Below, one piece after another: positions 54,167 to 62,064 of a stretch of 64,000 nucleotides of DNA (within the stretch, counting starts at the first letter, position 1; every line of letters starts with the position of its first letter). This stretch comes from Luteolibacter luteus (GTDB taxonomy: Bacteria > Verrucomicrobiota > Verrucomicrobiia > Verrucomicrobiales > Akkermansiaceae): the NCBI RefSeq assembly GCF_012913485.1, contig NZ_CP051774.1, forward strand, positions 1,240,001 through 1,304,000, written 5' to 3'. Both the position numbers and the translations under genes were made by a program. The notes under the pieces are model-generated. The model saw nothing but the letters and a program-made list of their open reading frames with translations. It was not told the origin of the DNA and made no database searches.

Positions 54167-56299
54167 TCACGAGACCACGTAGGACCACGGCGATCCGCCG
54201 TTGTAGGTATCACGGCCAAAGGCTGTGGCCACATAAGTGCCGCGGGGATCGGCAGGCCCTTCGCCGACCTCTTCCTTGTAAGCCACCGGGAATCCCGCGC
54301 CGTCAAAGAGCTCATAGACGAGGCTGTAGGCGATCAGGCGATCCGGATTCGAAGGGTTCTCGTAGCGGTTGTTGAGCTCATTCCAAAGGTAGCTCAGATT
54401 CGGGAAGGTCCCCGCGGAGGCCACACCGTGGAGCGTGTCGCCCGGTTCAACCGGGATCGGGCAGGCATCGAGCTGGGATGCCGCGGAGTTCAGGCCGTTG
54501 CTGTAGTAGGCAATCAGCGTGAATTCCACCGAACGCGAGACGAAGGTCCAGCCCGCTTGCGTGGCCGTGATCGATAGCATCCCCTCTTCCTCCCCGGCAT
54601 CGATGTCCGCGGTATCGGTGTGTGTGGTGGTTTCCGGCGAGCCCGCATTGTCCCAGGTGATCGTCACCGTCACCTTCGCGCGGACGAAATCGAGCGAGGC
54701 TTCTTCGATGTCCGGATCATTCCAATGGACTTCGAAGTCGGCGGTGTAAGTCTCCCCCGAGGCGGCGAACTGGACCTCGTTGTAGCAGCCATCGGGCGGC
54801 GAGAAATCGCCCCCGCCGCCGGTTGGATCCGCGATGCCATTGATGCCCGCTTTTTCATCGGTGGCTGGATTCCACGCGAAGAAGTCGGCCGTGTATTGCA
54901 CCAGGTCGAGCCGCGTCCCCAGGACCTTCCCCGCCTTGCCATCGCGGATCGCGAAGCCGAAGACGTCCACCTCGAAGAGCTCCGCCTCCATCCCGATGTC
55001 CGGAGCGGACCAAGTGACCAAGCTGCCCGGCTTCGCACGGAGGCCGCGGAGATCGAGTTCCACCGAGAAGCGCTTCCGCGCACGCGCGCGTAGCAACTCG
55101 ATCTTGGCGATGCGCTGGGCCATCGTGTGGGAGATCGTCAAAGGCAGATCGATATCGAGCCACCAGGGACCGCCCTCCGCGATGATCGCCGTTTCCAGCC
55201 GCCGTTGCGGATAGGCGCGCGGCTGCCAGGTCTCGATGTCCACGCAGGATCCGCGGACGGCATTCGGCAAGGAACGGTCGGGCGGATCGTAGAGCACCTT
55301 GTAGCTATCGAGCGCACGGTCTTCCGTCAGATCAACCGGCGTCCCGGCCGTCGGTGCGCCCGCCTGGATGATCCACTTTCCGGAGGCATAGCGGATCACC
55401 CCGGCCATCGAGCGGGCGAGCAGGTCGAGAACTTCCCGGTGCTGCATGTCGCCGGTGATCACCCCGTGGCACTCGTAGCGCTTCTCCGAGCCGCCATCCT
55501 TCAAGACCACATCCTGATCGCAGATGTTCGCCGCAAGCTCGAGCGCCGGGCCATCGAGGGCGCTCCACTCGAAGCCCATGATCTCGGTGAGGTAGTAGGC
55601 TGCACAAAGGGCCGGGTTCGCGGTGTAGCCGGTGACGTCGGTGCGCGGGTCGTAGATCGACTTGCAGCCCTTCACGATCGCCGCAAACTCGGGGGTCTCG
55701 CCTTCGAAGTGGTAAGCGAATTGGCGGGTGATGGCGTAGATGGCCGCAATGCCCTTGAACCGATCGGTGCTTTCGATGATCGCGGGATCGAGCGACACCG
55801 GAGAGACGAAGGGCCGGGTGTCGATTGCGTTGACCATCGCCTGCCCGATGTTCTGCGTGCTGGTCCCGGTGAAGACCTGGACAAGGACCGCCTTGCCATA
55901 CTTCCCGGAGACGCGCCCAAGGTTCGGGGCGGTGCGGCGGAAGACCAGTTGCTTGTCGAGGAGCCAGACGGATTCGATGGCCTCGACCTCATGTCCGGCG
56001 AGGGCGACGACGAAGTGAGTGCCGAACTTCTTGCGGTTGTGGGCAAAGACGAGCGGCCCGGCAACCCGGCAGCGGCCGAAGACGATCCTGCGGTGCGTGA
56101 GTGCCTGGCGGAAGTTCCGGAAAGCATTGCGCTGGATGTCCTGCATGCGGGCCGCGGCGGCGGCCTTGCGCTGCTCCCGGGCGGAGCTGAGGGAGGACGC
56201 GATGGAAAAGGCGGCGAGGCCGAGGCGGATGACCGTGGTCAGGGTTGAGGTGGTGAGGAAGGAAACGGCTCCTGCGATCAGTGCTCCGATGGCGCCCAT
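54167..56299 (-). CDS. gpJ-like tail tip/host-specificity protein
   Basis: About 710 residues from the ATG at 56299; the longer frame to 56578 covers the terminator and a neighbouring gene. A hydrophobic N-terminus (MGAIGALIAGAVSFL, RLGLAAFSIASSL) is typical of this family. Next come PRIVFGRCRVAGP-like and GHEVEAIESVWLLDKQLVF segments, then AYYLTEIMGFEWSALDG and VLDLLARSMAGVIRYASGKW, the phage tail hub signature of lambda gpJ and GTA megatron proteins. The C-terminal FN3-like beta region would carry receptor specificity. It is shorter than lambda gpJ (1132 residues). Confidence 0.85.
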   Translation of the reverse strand: MGAIGALIAGAVSFLTTSTLTTVIRLGLAAFSIASSLSSAREQRKAAAAARMQDIQRNAFRNFRQALTHRRIVFGRCRVAGPLVFAHNRKKFGTHFVVALAGHEVEAIESVWLLDKQLVFRRTAPNLGRVSGKYGKAVLVQVFTGTSTQNIGQAMVNAIDTRPFVSPVSLDPAIIESTDRFKGIAAIYAITRQFAYHFEGETPEFAAIVKGCKSIYDPRTDVTGYTANPALCAAYYLTEIMGFEWSALDGPALELAANICDQDVVLKDGGSEKRYECHGVITGDMQHREVLDLLARSMAGVIRYASGKWIIQAGAPTAGTPVDLTEDRALDSYKVLYDPPDRSLPNAVRGSCVDIETWQPRAYPQRRLETAIIAEGGPWWLDIDLPLTISHTMAQRIAKIELLRARARKRFSVELDLRGLRAKPGSLVTWSAPDIGMEAELFEVDVFGFAIRDGKAGKVLGTRLDLVQYTADFFAWNPATDEKAGINGIADPTGGGGDFSPPDGCYNEVQFAASGETYTADFEVHWNDPDIEEASLDFVRAKVTVTITWDNAGSPETTTHTDTADIDAGEEEGMLSITATQAGWTFVSRSVEFTLIAYYSNGLNSAASQLDACPIPVEPGDTLHGVASAGTFPNLSYLWNELNNRYENPSNPDRLIAYSLVYELFDGAGFPVAYKEEVGEGPADPRGTYVATAFGRDTYNGGSPWSYVVS

Positions 56300-56324
56300 G
56301 GGGGGAGCGTGGAGCAGAGGGCGA

Positions 56325-56355
56325 AGAGCAGAGAGATGGAGGGGGCGGGATTGGG
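56325..56355 (-). promoter_or_regulatory. Conserved tail-gene leader box, copy 2
   Basis: The minus-strand sequence CCCAATCCCGCCCCC then TCCATCTCTCTGCTCT ends 25 bases before the gpJ-like ATG at 56299. It is almost identical to the box before the tape measure gene at 62065-62095. Confidence 0.7.
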
Positions 56356-56394
56356 GGTATTGGGAGTTCGACGGTCGACGGATTGGATGTGCAA

Positions 56395-56424
56395 AAAAGC
56401 GGCGGCTCACACCCGTGAGCCGCC
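56395..56424 (-). terminator. Rho-independent terminator (minus strand)
   Basis: A perfect 10-bp stem (GGCGGCTCAC / GTGAGCCGCC) with an ACCC loop. It is followed on the minus strand by GCTTTTTTGC. It terminates the glycine-zipper gene just before the gpJ-like gene leader. Confidence 0.85.
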
Positions 56425-56457
56425 TATGTTCTGCGCAAAGTAGGTTCTTCTGGAAAG

Positions 56458-56967
56458 TCAGATGCCGTCCTTGTCGGCATCGCCGGGGAGCTTGGCTTCG
56501 ACGCGATGCCAAGCGGCCTTGGTGGCGTGACGGGCCTTGTCCCAGGTGAGGCGAGATTTTCCTTTCACGTTCTCCCACTCCGACTTCACGGAATCTTCGG
56601 ACTCGTCCCAGGTCCGCCGGTAGCGGGAGGGGCCTTCATAGCCCAGTTGATAAGCGGGACGGTAATCGTCGTCGTAGGTGTAATCCTTCTCCGCGTACAC
56701 TGCGCGCGGGTGGTTCTCACGCCAGTAAGCGTCCTCGACCGTAGGGTCCATGCGTTCCGCGATCCCTTTACCTGCTGCTGCGCCAGCGATTCCCCCGACC
56801 ACTGCCCCAACGGCAGCGCCGACTGGTCCAGCTACGGAACCGATGGCCCCGCCCGCGGCAGCACCTGCTGTGGTGCCGGCGCCGACGCCCACGGGATGGC
56901 TGCCGGGTTCGCCGGTGATTGGATCTTCGTTGCGGGCTTCTCTGGTGGCTTCGTCCTTCGATTTCAT
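56458..56967 (-). CDS. Glycine-zipper stress-type protein
   Basis: 169 residues from the ATG at 56967 (MKSKDEATREARNEDPITGE). Residues about 30-70 are a glycine-zipper hydrophobic segment (GTTAGAAAGGAIGSVAGPVG, VGGIAGAAAGKGIAERMDP). The rest is charged with repeated tryptophans (YRRTWDESEDSVKSEWENV, RLTWDKARHATKAAW). Proteins of this type accumulate under osmotic or general stress and often pair with DUF892 proteins, as here, where a DUF892 gene lies divergently 260 bp away. It is host-like cargo inside the phage tail module. Confidence 0.75.
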   Translation of the reverse strand: MKSKDEATREARNEDPITGEPGSHPVGVGAGTTAGAAAGGAIGSVAGPVGAAVGAVVGGIAGAAAGKGIAERMDPTVEDAYWRENHPRAVYAEKDYTYDDDYRPAYQLGYEGPSRYRRTWDESEDSVKSEWENVKGKSRLTWDKARHATKAAWHRVEAKLPGDADKDGI

Positions 56968-57227
56968 AATGGGTTGGCGTTTTCGTGCCAGGGTTCCTTC
57001 GCAAGGTCGGTGCCAGCGAGAAAATCCCGCCAATTCCGGCCTTTCTGAAACCGCCTCCGAAGTTCTGCGAAGGCAAAGTGCGTCGTGCCTTTGCAAGTTG
57101 CCAAAGTCCGAAATCAAAGGGTCAGCGGACGACCGGTGCGGAGCCCTTGAAAAATCGGGGATTAATCGGTCGCGGGTGGCGGGCACGAGACTTGCAATGG
57201 AAGCGGCGTAACCACCCCACAATTACC

Positions 57228-57734
57228 ATGGCTAAACTGACATCACTTCAAGTTCTGCTAACTCAAGAAATCAAGGATCTCTACAATGCCGAAACGCAGC
57301 TGGTGAAAGCGCTGCCGAAGATGGCGAAGGCGGCGTCGAATCCCGACCTGCAGGCCGGTTTCAAGTCGCACCTCGAGGAAACCAAGGGTCACGTGGAGCG
57401 ACTGGAAAAGGTCGCGGAGATTCTCGGAGTGACGCCCAAGGGCAAAGTCTGCAAGGCCATGAAAGGCTTAGTGGAAGAAGGCTCCGAGGCCATCGAAGAG
57501 GAGGGGGATCCCAACATCAAGGATCTCGCGCTCATCGGAGCGGCGCAGCGTGTGGAGCACTACGAAATCGCCGGCTACGGAACTGCCCGCGCTTTGGCCG
57601 AGGCACTACAGCTGGAGGAGGTGGTGGCGCTGCTTCAAGAGACGCTGGATGAAGAAAGCACCTGCGATGCGACGCTTACGGACCTTTCTGCCACGATCAT
57701 CGGGGAGGTGGGAGACCTCGTCCCCGACGCTTGA
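57228..57734 (+). CDS. DUF892 (YciE/YciF-like) ferritin-like protein
   Basis: 168 residues from the ATG at 57228. Four-helix ferritin-like sequence: LLTQEIKDLYNAETQLVKALPKM, FKSHLEETKGHVERLEKV, GAAQRVEHYEIAGYGTARAL and LLQETLDEESTCDATLT. The Glu and His residues at metal-site positions (E...E..H and E..H) are present. YciE/YciF proteins are induced by stress and stationary phase, but their activity is not settled. It is divergent from the glycine-zipper gene, sharing a 260-bp promoter region. Confidence 0.88.
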   Translation: MAKLTSLQVLLTQEIKDLYNAETQLVKALPKMAKAASNPDLQAGFKSHLEETKGHVERLEKVAEILGVTPKGKVCKAMKGLVEEGSEAIEEEGDPNIKDLALIGAAQRVEHYEIAGYGTARALAEALQLEEVVALLQETLDEESTCDATLTDLSATIIGEVGDLVPDA

Positions 57735-57850
57735 AATCACTTCCGGCATTGCTCGTGCCGCGCGCTGTTTCCACCGAACGGATGAGATGCGCGGCCCGAG
57801 CAAAGCTCAAATGCTTTCGTGGTCCTGAGATTGGCATCGTGAGAGAACAA

Positions 57851-57880
57851 GGCGGTCCGCTGTTCGCGGGCCGCCTTTTT
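57851..57880 (+). terminator. Rho-independent terminator
   Basis: A 10-bp stem with one G-U pair (GGCGGTCCGC / GCGGGCCGCC), loop TGTTC, followed by TTTTT. It lies 116 bp after the DUF892 stop. Confidence 0.85.
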
Positions 57881-58095
57881 GGTGGATTCGCTCTATCCAG
57901 CTAACAGCCCGCGGGGGAGTGCAACACTGCGTACTTCGGGAGCTGATGCCCACCCTATCCACACTGGAGGTGACCGGGGATCCGAGGGTTGGGAGTGGGG
58001 GTTCGAGGCATTCGGGCCGCAATCATCAAGCGGACGGCACCGGTACATGGTGTATTCTTTGTTAAATGCTTCGTTCCAGATAATCTGCTGCCCGC

Positions 58096-58122
58096 TGTCA
58101 CAAAACGGCGCCTTGAATCGTC
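58096..58122 (+). promoter_or_regulatory. Candidate ECF41-type promoter (TGTCACA-N16-CGTC)
   Basis: TGTCACA at 58096-58102 is followed by exactly 16 bases and CGTC at 58119-58122. This matches the published consensus of ECF41 sigma factors. The gene directly downstream is of the carboxymuconolactone decarboxylase family, the usual ECF41 target class, and the gene after it encodes an ECF41-type sigma factor. The predicted transcription start would lie only about 5 bases before the ATG at 58134. Confidence 0.8.
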
Positions 58123-58133
58123 CGAAAGGATGT

Positions 58134-58598
58134 ATGAACCAAAACAGCACTGCCCTCGCCCGTCTCGACCCTTGGAAAGCCGCTCCGGAGGTCTTCAAGG
58201 CTGCATTAGCCCTCGAAAATGCCGTAAAAGGCTTCGGAATCGCTCCAAAGCTTCTTGAGATCATCAAGCTTCGTGCCTCTCAAATCAACGGCTGCGCTCA
58301 CTGCATCAACATACATTTTAACGATGCGGTCAAAGCTGGAGAGTCTCTCCAGCGACTGAATCTCCTGCCCGTCTGGAGGGAAACGCCCCATCTTTATACG
58401 GATGCCGAGCGGGCTGTATTGCGTTGGACCGAGTCCCTCACCAAGCTACCTAGCAACCATGTGAGCGACGAAGATTACTTGGAAATCAGTTCACATTTCG
58501 ATGAAGCAGAAGTGGCCCGTATTACGCTCGCTATCGCAACCATCAATGCCTGGAATCGGTTCGGTACCGCCTTTCTCCCGGCCATTCCTGCCGCCTGA
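58134..58598 (+). CDS. Carboxymuconolactone decarboxylase/AhpD-family protein
   Basis: 154 residues from the ATG at 58134, preceded by AAAGGA. The AhpD-like core has LEIIKLRASQINGCAHCINIH, where the CxxC and following His form the peroxidatic or thiol-redox centre. Flanking markers are LDPWKAAPEVFKAALALENAV and LPVWRETPHLYTDAERAVLRW. Such proteins may act on peroxides or lactones. Standing upstream of an ECF41 gene and behind an ECF41 promoter, it is the predicted target of that sigma factor. Confidence 0.92.
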   Translation: MNQNSTALARLDPWKAAPEVFKAALALENAVKGFGIAPKLLEIIKLRASQINGCAHCINIHFNDAVKAGESLQRLNLLPVWRETPHLYTDAERAVLRWTESLTKLPSNHVSDEDYLEISSHFDEAEVARITLAIATINAWNRFGTAFLPAIPAA

Positions 58599-58648
58599 TC
58601 TTCGTGTTCTAGGTCCTTCTCGAGGTCGCATCACGACTGCCGCCATCC

Positions 58649-59488
58649 ATGTCCTCTGCCAACGATTACCGTCCGCTTCTTTTCGGTATCGCTTACCGCA
58701 TGCTTGGACGAGTCACCGAAGCGGAGGACATGGTCCAGGAAGCATATCTCCGCTTTCACCTGCAACCGGAGGGCAGCATCGGACTCCCAAAAGCCTGGCT
58801 CACAAAAGCCGTAACCCGTCTCTGTATCGACCAGTTGCGATCCGCCCGCCGCCAGCGTGAAGAATACGTCGGCCCCTGGCTCCCGGAACCGCTCGTCGAG
58901 GAGAATTCTACCGACCTTGCCGATACATTGAGCACTGCATTCATGCTCATGCTCGAAAAGCTTTCTCCAGTCGACCGTGCTGTTTTCCTTCTACGAGAGG
59001 CGTTCGGCCACGACTATCCGGCAATTTCCGAAATCACCGGACGTTCCGAGGCCGCTTGTCGTCAGATCGTCTGCCGAGCCAAGGAAAGGCTTGGCCGAGA
59101 GGCTAACAAGCAATCCACTGCAACTGAGGAAGCCGAGCGACTGGTAAAAGAATTTCTTGCCGCCGCCCAATCGGGAGAACTTGCCCAACTACTCGCTCTC
59201 CTCACCGAGGATGCCATACTATACAGCGATGGCGGAGGGAGGGTTCGCGCAGCGCTTCTCCCCATCTATGGTCCGGACAGGATCGGCCGCCTGTTCATGG
59301 GCATGCGACGCTTGAGCACGGAAGGCAGCCCGCCTCCGCGCTTCGTAAAGATCAACGGAAGTCCAGGCGTTGTAACCTGCCACGGGGAACAGGGTATCAG
59401 CGTCATGACATTCGCTTTCGAAGGAAACCGAGTGAAGGCCGTCTATATAGTTCGAAATCCCGACAAGCTTACCGGTATCATACCTTAA
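58649..59488 (+). CDS. ECF41-family RNA polymerase sigma factor with SnoaL-like C-terminus
   Basis: 279 residues. Region 2 (RPLLFGIAYRMLGRVTEAEDMVQEAYLR) and region 4 (LSPVDRAVFLLREAFGHDYPAISEITGRSEAACRQIVCRAKERL) are ECF-type. Residues about 165-279 are the SnoaL-like extension typical of ECF41, which regulates activity in place of an anti-sigma factor. The ending IVRNPDKL matches the NPDKL motif of ECF41 proteins. Cotranscribed with or just downstream of the AhpD-like gene. Its 3' end overlaps the convergent peptidase gene by 11 bp, so the cargo is tightly fitted against a phage gene. Confidence 0.93.
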   Translation: MSSANDYRPLLFGIAYRMLGRVTEAEDMVQEAYLRFHLQPEGSIGLPKAWLTKAVTRLCIDQLRSARRQREEYVGPWLPEPLVEENSTDLADTLSTAFMLMLEKLSPVDRAVFLLREAFGHDYPAISEITGRSEAACRQIVCRAKERLGREANKQSTATEEAERLVKEFLAAAQSGELAQLLALLTEDAILYSDGGGRVRAALLPIYGPDRIGRLFMGMRRLSTEGSPPPRFVKINGSPGVVTCHGEQGISVMTFAFEGNRVKAVYIVRNPDKLTGIIP

Positions 59489-59900
59489 GGCGAATATACT
59501 CCGGACGTCTCAACCCACCACAACTGTGCCCCGCTTGGATGTAGAGCAGCCCAGTGGCGTTGGCAGGCTGGGCGACGATTTTCTCGCCGTCCCAGATGCC
59601 GGGGTGATGAAGATTCGTGAGGATGATGTCCCCCACTTCGAAGGGCTCACCGGGCTTGATCTTCTGCCAGCCTTCACGCTGGAGCGCCCAAACGATGGCA
59701 TCGTTGGTCGAGCTGGGCACCCACTTTTCGCGGCCTGATTCCTCGCTGGTGTAGGTATCGCGAAGGGTCTCGGTGTGGCTCTGGCCGCTGATGAGATCCG
59801 CCCACATGGCGACGAAGATGATGCAGTCCCAGTGGCCGACGAGGTAGTGGCGGTTGAAGGATTCCTGCAGGTAGGCGTCGAGTTTTTCGGCGAGGGTCAT
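59478..59900 (-). CDS. Tail-associated NlpC/P60-like (DUF6950-type) protein
   Basis: 140 residues. MTLAEKLDAYLQESFNRHYLVGHWDCIIFVAMWADL places a Cys at the catalytic position of NlpC/P60-type peptidases. FEVGDIILTNLHHPGIWDGEKIVA contains the His-bearing strand. The position between hub-like and gpJ-like genes is that of the tail cell-wall peptidase in siphophages and gene transfer agents. It would open the peptidoglycan for DNA entry. The active-site Asn/Asp is not obvious, so activity is uncertain. Confidence 0.78.
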   Translation of the reverse strand: MTLAEKLDAYLQESFNRHYLVGHWDCIIFVAMWADLISGQSHTETLRDTYTSEESGREKWVPSSTNDAIVWALQREGWQKIKPGEPFEVGDIILTNLHHPGIWDGEKIVAQPANATGLLYIQAGHSCGGLRRPEYIRLKV

Positions 59901-59920
59901 GGATAGAAGAGTTGAAAGGC

Positions 59921-59950
59921 ATGCGGGCCAGAGGCTCCGCGGTCCCGGGG
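59921..59950 (+). repeat. Dispersed 30-bp intergenic repeat, copy B
   Basis: ATGCGGGCCAGAGGCTCCGC followed by GGTCCCGGGG. It occupies most of the 51-bp spacer between hub-like and peptidase genes, 20 bases before the peptidase ATG. Confidence 0.85.
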
Positions 59951-59951
59951 G

Positions 59952-60506
59952 CTAGAGGCGGACTTTCTTGTCTTGGAGAGAGGGCACGAAGCGGAGGGAG
60001 GTGTCCCCGGGAAAGAGGGACTGCTGGTCAGCGTCGGTGTAGAGCAGGCCCCAGGAATCGCGGAGGCGGGCGAGCTCGTTGGCGAGGGTGAGGGTGAAGC
60101 TCGAGCCATTCGGGCCGGGCTGGCGGTCGAGCTCGAGCGTGTCCATCGTGCCGCGGAAGAGCAGCTCGACACCGAGCAACTCGCTGGAATCGCCATCGAG
60201 GAGGGCGAGGTAGATCTCCGCGGCCCGGCGCTTGTAGATGATGCTCGCGGCATCGGTGAGGGCATGGCCCGGGATGCCATGAAGCTTGAGCTCCACGGTA
60301 CCGGCGCGGATCTCCGAGTATTCCTCGATCGCGCCCACCTCCCCGAAGTAACCGAGACCGTGCCAGGTGTGGCCGTCCCACTCGAGCGGACCTTGGCCGG
60401 ACCAGCCGCGGAAGGGATCGCCGGCGAAGTCGAGCCACACGAGGAGACTCGGGGTTACCGAATCCGCTTCGATGGCGGCGAGGAACTCGGGGCTTAGGTC
60501 GCGCAT
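59952..60506 (-). CDS. Tail hub-like protein
   Basis: 184 residues from the ATG at 60506 (MRDLSPEFLAAIEADSVTPSLLVWLDFAG). A beta-rich sequence with LEWDGHTWHGLGYFGEV, IRAGTVELKLHGIP, RAAEIYLALLDGD and LLFRGTMDTLELDRQPG. This is the pattern of small phage baseplate or hub proteins encoded before the NlpC/P60 gene (DUF2163-like position in GTA-type clusters). The longer open frame to 61115 overlaps the next gene and is a shadow. Family assignment rests mainly on gene order. Confidence 0.65.
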   Translation of the reverse strand: MRDLSPEFLAAIEADSVTPSLLVWLDFAGDPFRGWSGQGPLEWDGHTWHGLGYFGEVGAIEEYSEIRAGTVELKLHGIPGHALTDAASIIYKRRAAEIYLALLDGDSSELLGVELLFRGTMDTLELDRQPGPNGSSFTLTLANELARLRDSWGLLYTDADQQSLFPGDTSLRFVPSLQDKKVRL

Positions 60507-60528
60507 GGGAAAGTGTGAGGAAGAAAGG

Positions 60529-60558
60529 ATGCGGGCCAGAGGCTCCGCGCTCCCGGGG
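60529..60558 (+). repeat. Dispersed 30-bp intergenic repeat, copy C
   Basis: ATGCGGGCCAGAGGCTCCGC followed by GCTCCCGGGG. It is in the 61-bp spacer between the distal-tail-like and hub-like genes, 22 bases before the hub-like ATG. Confidence 0.85.
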
Positions 60559-60567
60559 GAAGGGTCG

Positions 60568-61194
60568 TCAGTCGCGGAGGATCTCTTGCACGCCGGTGAG
60601 GCGGAAGGAGTGGGGGCGGTTGAGGTCCGCGGCGGAGATGTCCCAGCTGGGGAGCTCGCTGGTGAAACGGAAGATGCCCTTGGCGGGGCGGAGAACGATC
60701 GGGGTGCCGGTGGTGACCGGGCGCATGAGCTTGGGCCAGAGGTCGAGCGTGGCGGTGCCATCGGCAGCGGAGCCGACGGTCTCGCGAACCTTGGAAAGCT
60801 GGTCGCCGATCTGGACCCAATCGCCCGCGCGGAGCTGGGTGGCGACATTCGGAAGCCAGCCCGAGGTGGCGAGGGTCCGACTCCCCGCGGGCGTGTTCGC
60901 CGCGGCGACGGGAAGGCCTGTACCTTTTCCGAGCGGGCGGGACGCGGCGGGATCGTGCATCCGGAAAGTGCCGAGCGGTCCCTCGAGGCGGAGGAAAAAC
61001 GCCATCGCCTCCTGTGCGTCACGGCGGCCCATGCGCTGGATGTCCATGGTGAAGGACCAGCGTTCCACCCTGCCCCGCTGCACCTGCACGTGACCGCTGA
61101 AAGGACTCTCGGCAATACCGTGATTCATCTCCGAGGTCCAAGAGAGCTTGGTGACCCGGAGAAGAGCGGCGGGGATGTCGATGGGGAAAGGCAT
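60568..61194 (-). CDS. Distal tail (Dit)-like protein
   Basis: 208 residues with beta-rich character: VTKLSWTSEMNHGIAESPF, HVQVQRGRVERWSFTMDI, EAMAFFLRLEGPLGTFRMHDP, GDWVQIGDQLSKV and PHSFRLTGVQEILRD. The GTFRMHDP segment and the position between tape measure and hub suggest the ring that joins tail tube to tip. The ATG is one base after the tape measure stop, so the genes are coupled. Confidence 0.68.
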   Translation of the reverse strand: MPFPIDIPAALLRVTKLSWTSEMNHGIAESPFSGHVQVQRGRVERWSFTMDIQRMGRRDAQEAMAFFLRLEGPLGTFRMHDPAASRPLGKGTGLPVAAANTPAGSRTLATSGWLPNVATQLRAGDWVQIGDQLSKVRETVGSAADGTATLDLWPKLMRPVTTGTPIVLRPAKGIFRFTSELPSWDISAADLNRPHSFRLTGVQEILRD

Positions 61195-61195
61195 G

Positions 61196-62038
61196 TTACT
61201 GGCCGTATGCGCCGGCGTAGCGACCGCCCTGGGCGATCAGGCGGGGGATGGAGTCGATGATGTCGCGCTTCAGCATCGGGAGGATCTCGGCGAGCTCTTC
61301 CTTGCTGACGCCGGGCATGAGGGTGATGGGCGTGGAAACGAGGATGTCCCCGCGGCGGCTGCGGTCCGCGGCTTTCTTCACCCGGGTGTGATCGATCACC
61401 GTCTCTTGCGGGTGGATCATCGCGAGGCGACCGCCGCGGCCGTCGAGGCCACCGGCGCGCGGGCCATTGCCGGTATAGCCGCCGCCTTCGAAGGATCCGA
61501 AGCCGCCGACGATGCTGCCGAAGATCGAGCCGATGCCAGAGAACAAGCTGCCACCCCCTGCCCCGCTGCCGCTGATTCCCATGATGCCCTGCAGGAGTCC
61601 ATTGAAGGCATTCTTCAGTGCGGCACTGGCGAGCTCGGCAATGATGCTACGGACGAGGTCCGAGAAGTTCAGCTTGCCGGTTTTCACGAACTCATCGAAG
61701 GCACGCCCAACGTGTTTCATGGCGGAGGTCCAAGTGGATTTTACCTTAATCGCGCCTTCCTGGATGGACTTGGTGAACTCGTTGAAACGGGTCTGCGTGG
61801 ATCCTCCCATGCTGCTGGCGAAAGAGGAGCTGAAGCGGCTGACAACATCGATGCCCGGTGCGGGGTAGGCCCCGAGGTCTGTGCCGCCCAGAAGAGAGCC
61901 AACGCTGGTCATGCCCGAAAGGGTCTTCGAGAAGCGGTCCGCGCGCTTCCCAATGTCCTTAGTGAAGCTATTGAACTGGGTGCCAAAGGATGCGGTTTCG
62001 AGTGCCATGCCAACCTGAAGCGTGCCGAGGAGTGCCAT
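61196..62038 (-). CDS. Short tail tape measure protein
   Basis: 280 residues. The C-terminal half is that of a tape measure: AFDEFVKTGKLNFSDLVRSI, LKNAFNGLLQGIMG, the glycine-rich GSIFGSIVGGFGSFEGGGYT and LAMIHPQETVIDH. The N-terminal 120 residues are helical. At about 0.15 nm per residue it predicts a tail of roughly 42 nm, short for a siphophage but like gene transfer agent tails. First gene of the minus-strand tail-tip operon; the conserved leader box lies 26 bases upstream. Confidence 0.85.
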   Translation of the reverse strand: MALLGTLQVGMALETASFGTQFNSFTKDIGKRADRFSKTLSGMTSVGSLLGGTDLGAYPAPGIDVVSRFSSSFASSMGGSTQTRFNEFTKSIQEGAIKVKSTWTSAMKHVGRAFDEFVKTGKLNFSDLVRSIIAELASAALKNAFNGLLQGIMGISGSGAGGGSLFSGIGSIFGSIVGGFGSFEGGGYTGNGPRAGGLDGRGGRLAMIHPQETVIDHTRVKKAADRSRRGDILVSTPITLMPGVSKEELAEILPMLKRDIIDSIPRLIAQGGRYAGAYGQ

Positions 62039-62064
62039 GGGGCCGAGCGTGGGGCGCTGAGCCT

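Noticed and set aside
59952-61115. 387-codon minus-strand frame covering hub-like and distal-tail genes
   Set aside because: Only the part from 60506 down resembles a tail protein; the upstream part is an arginine/proline-rich shadow of the distal-tail-like gene.
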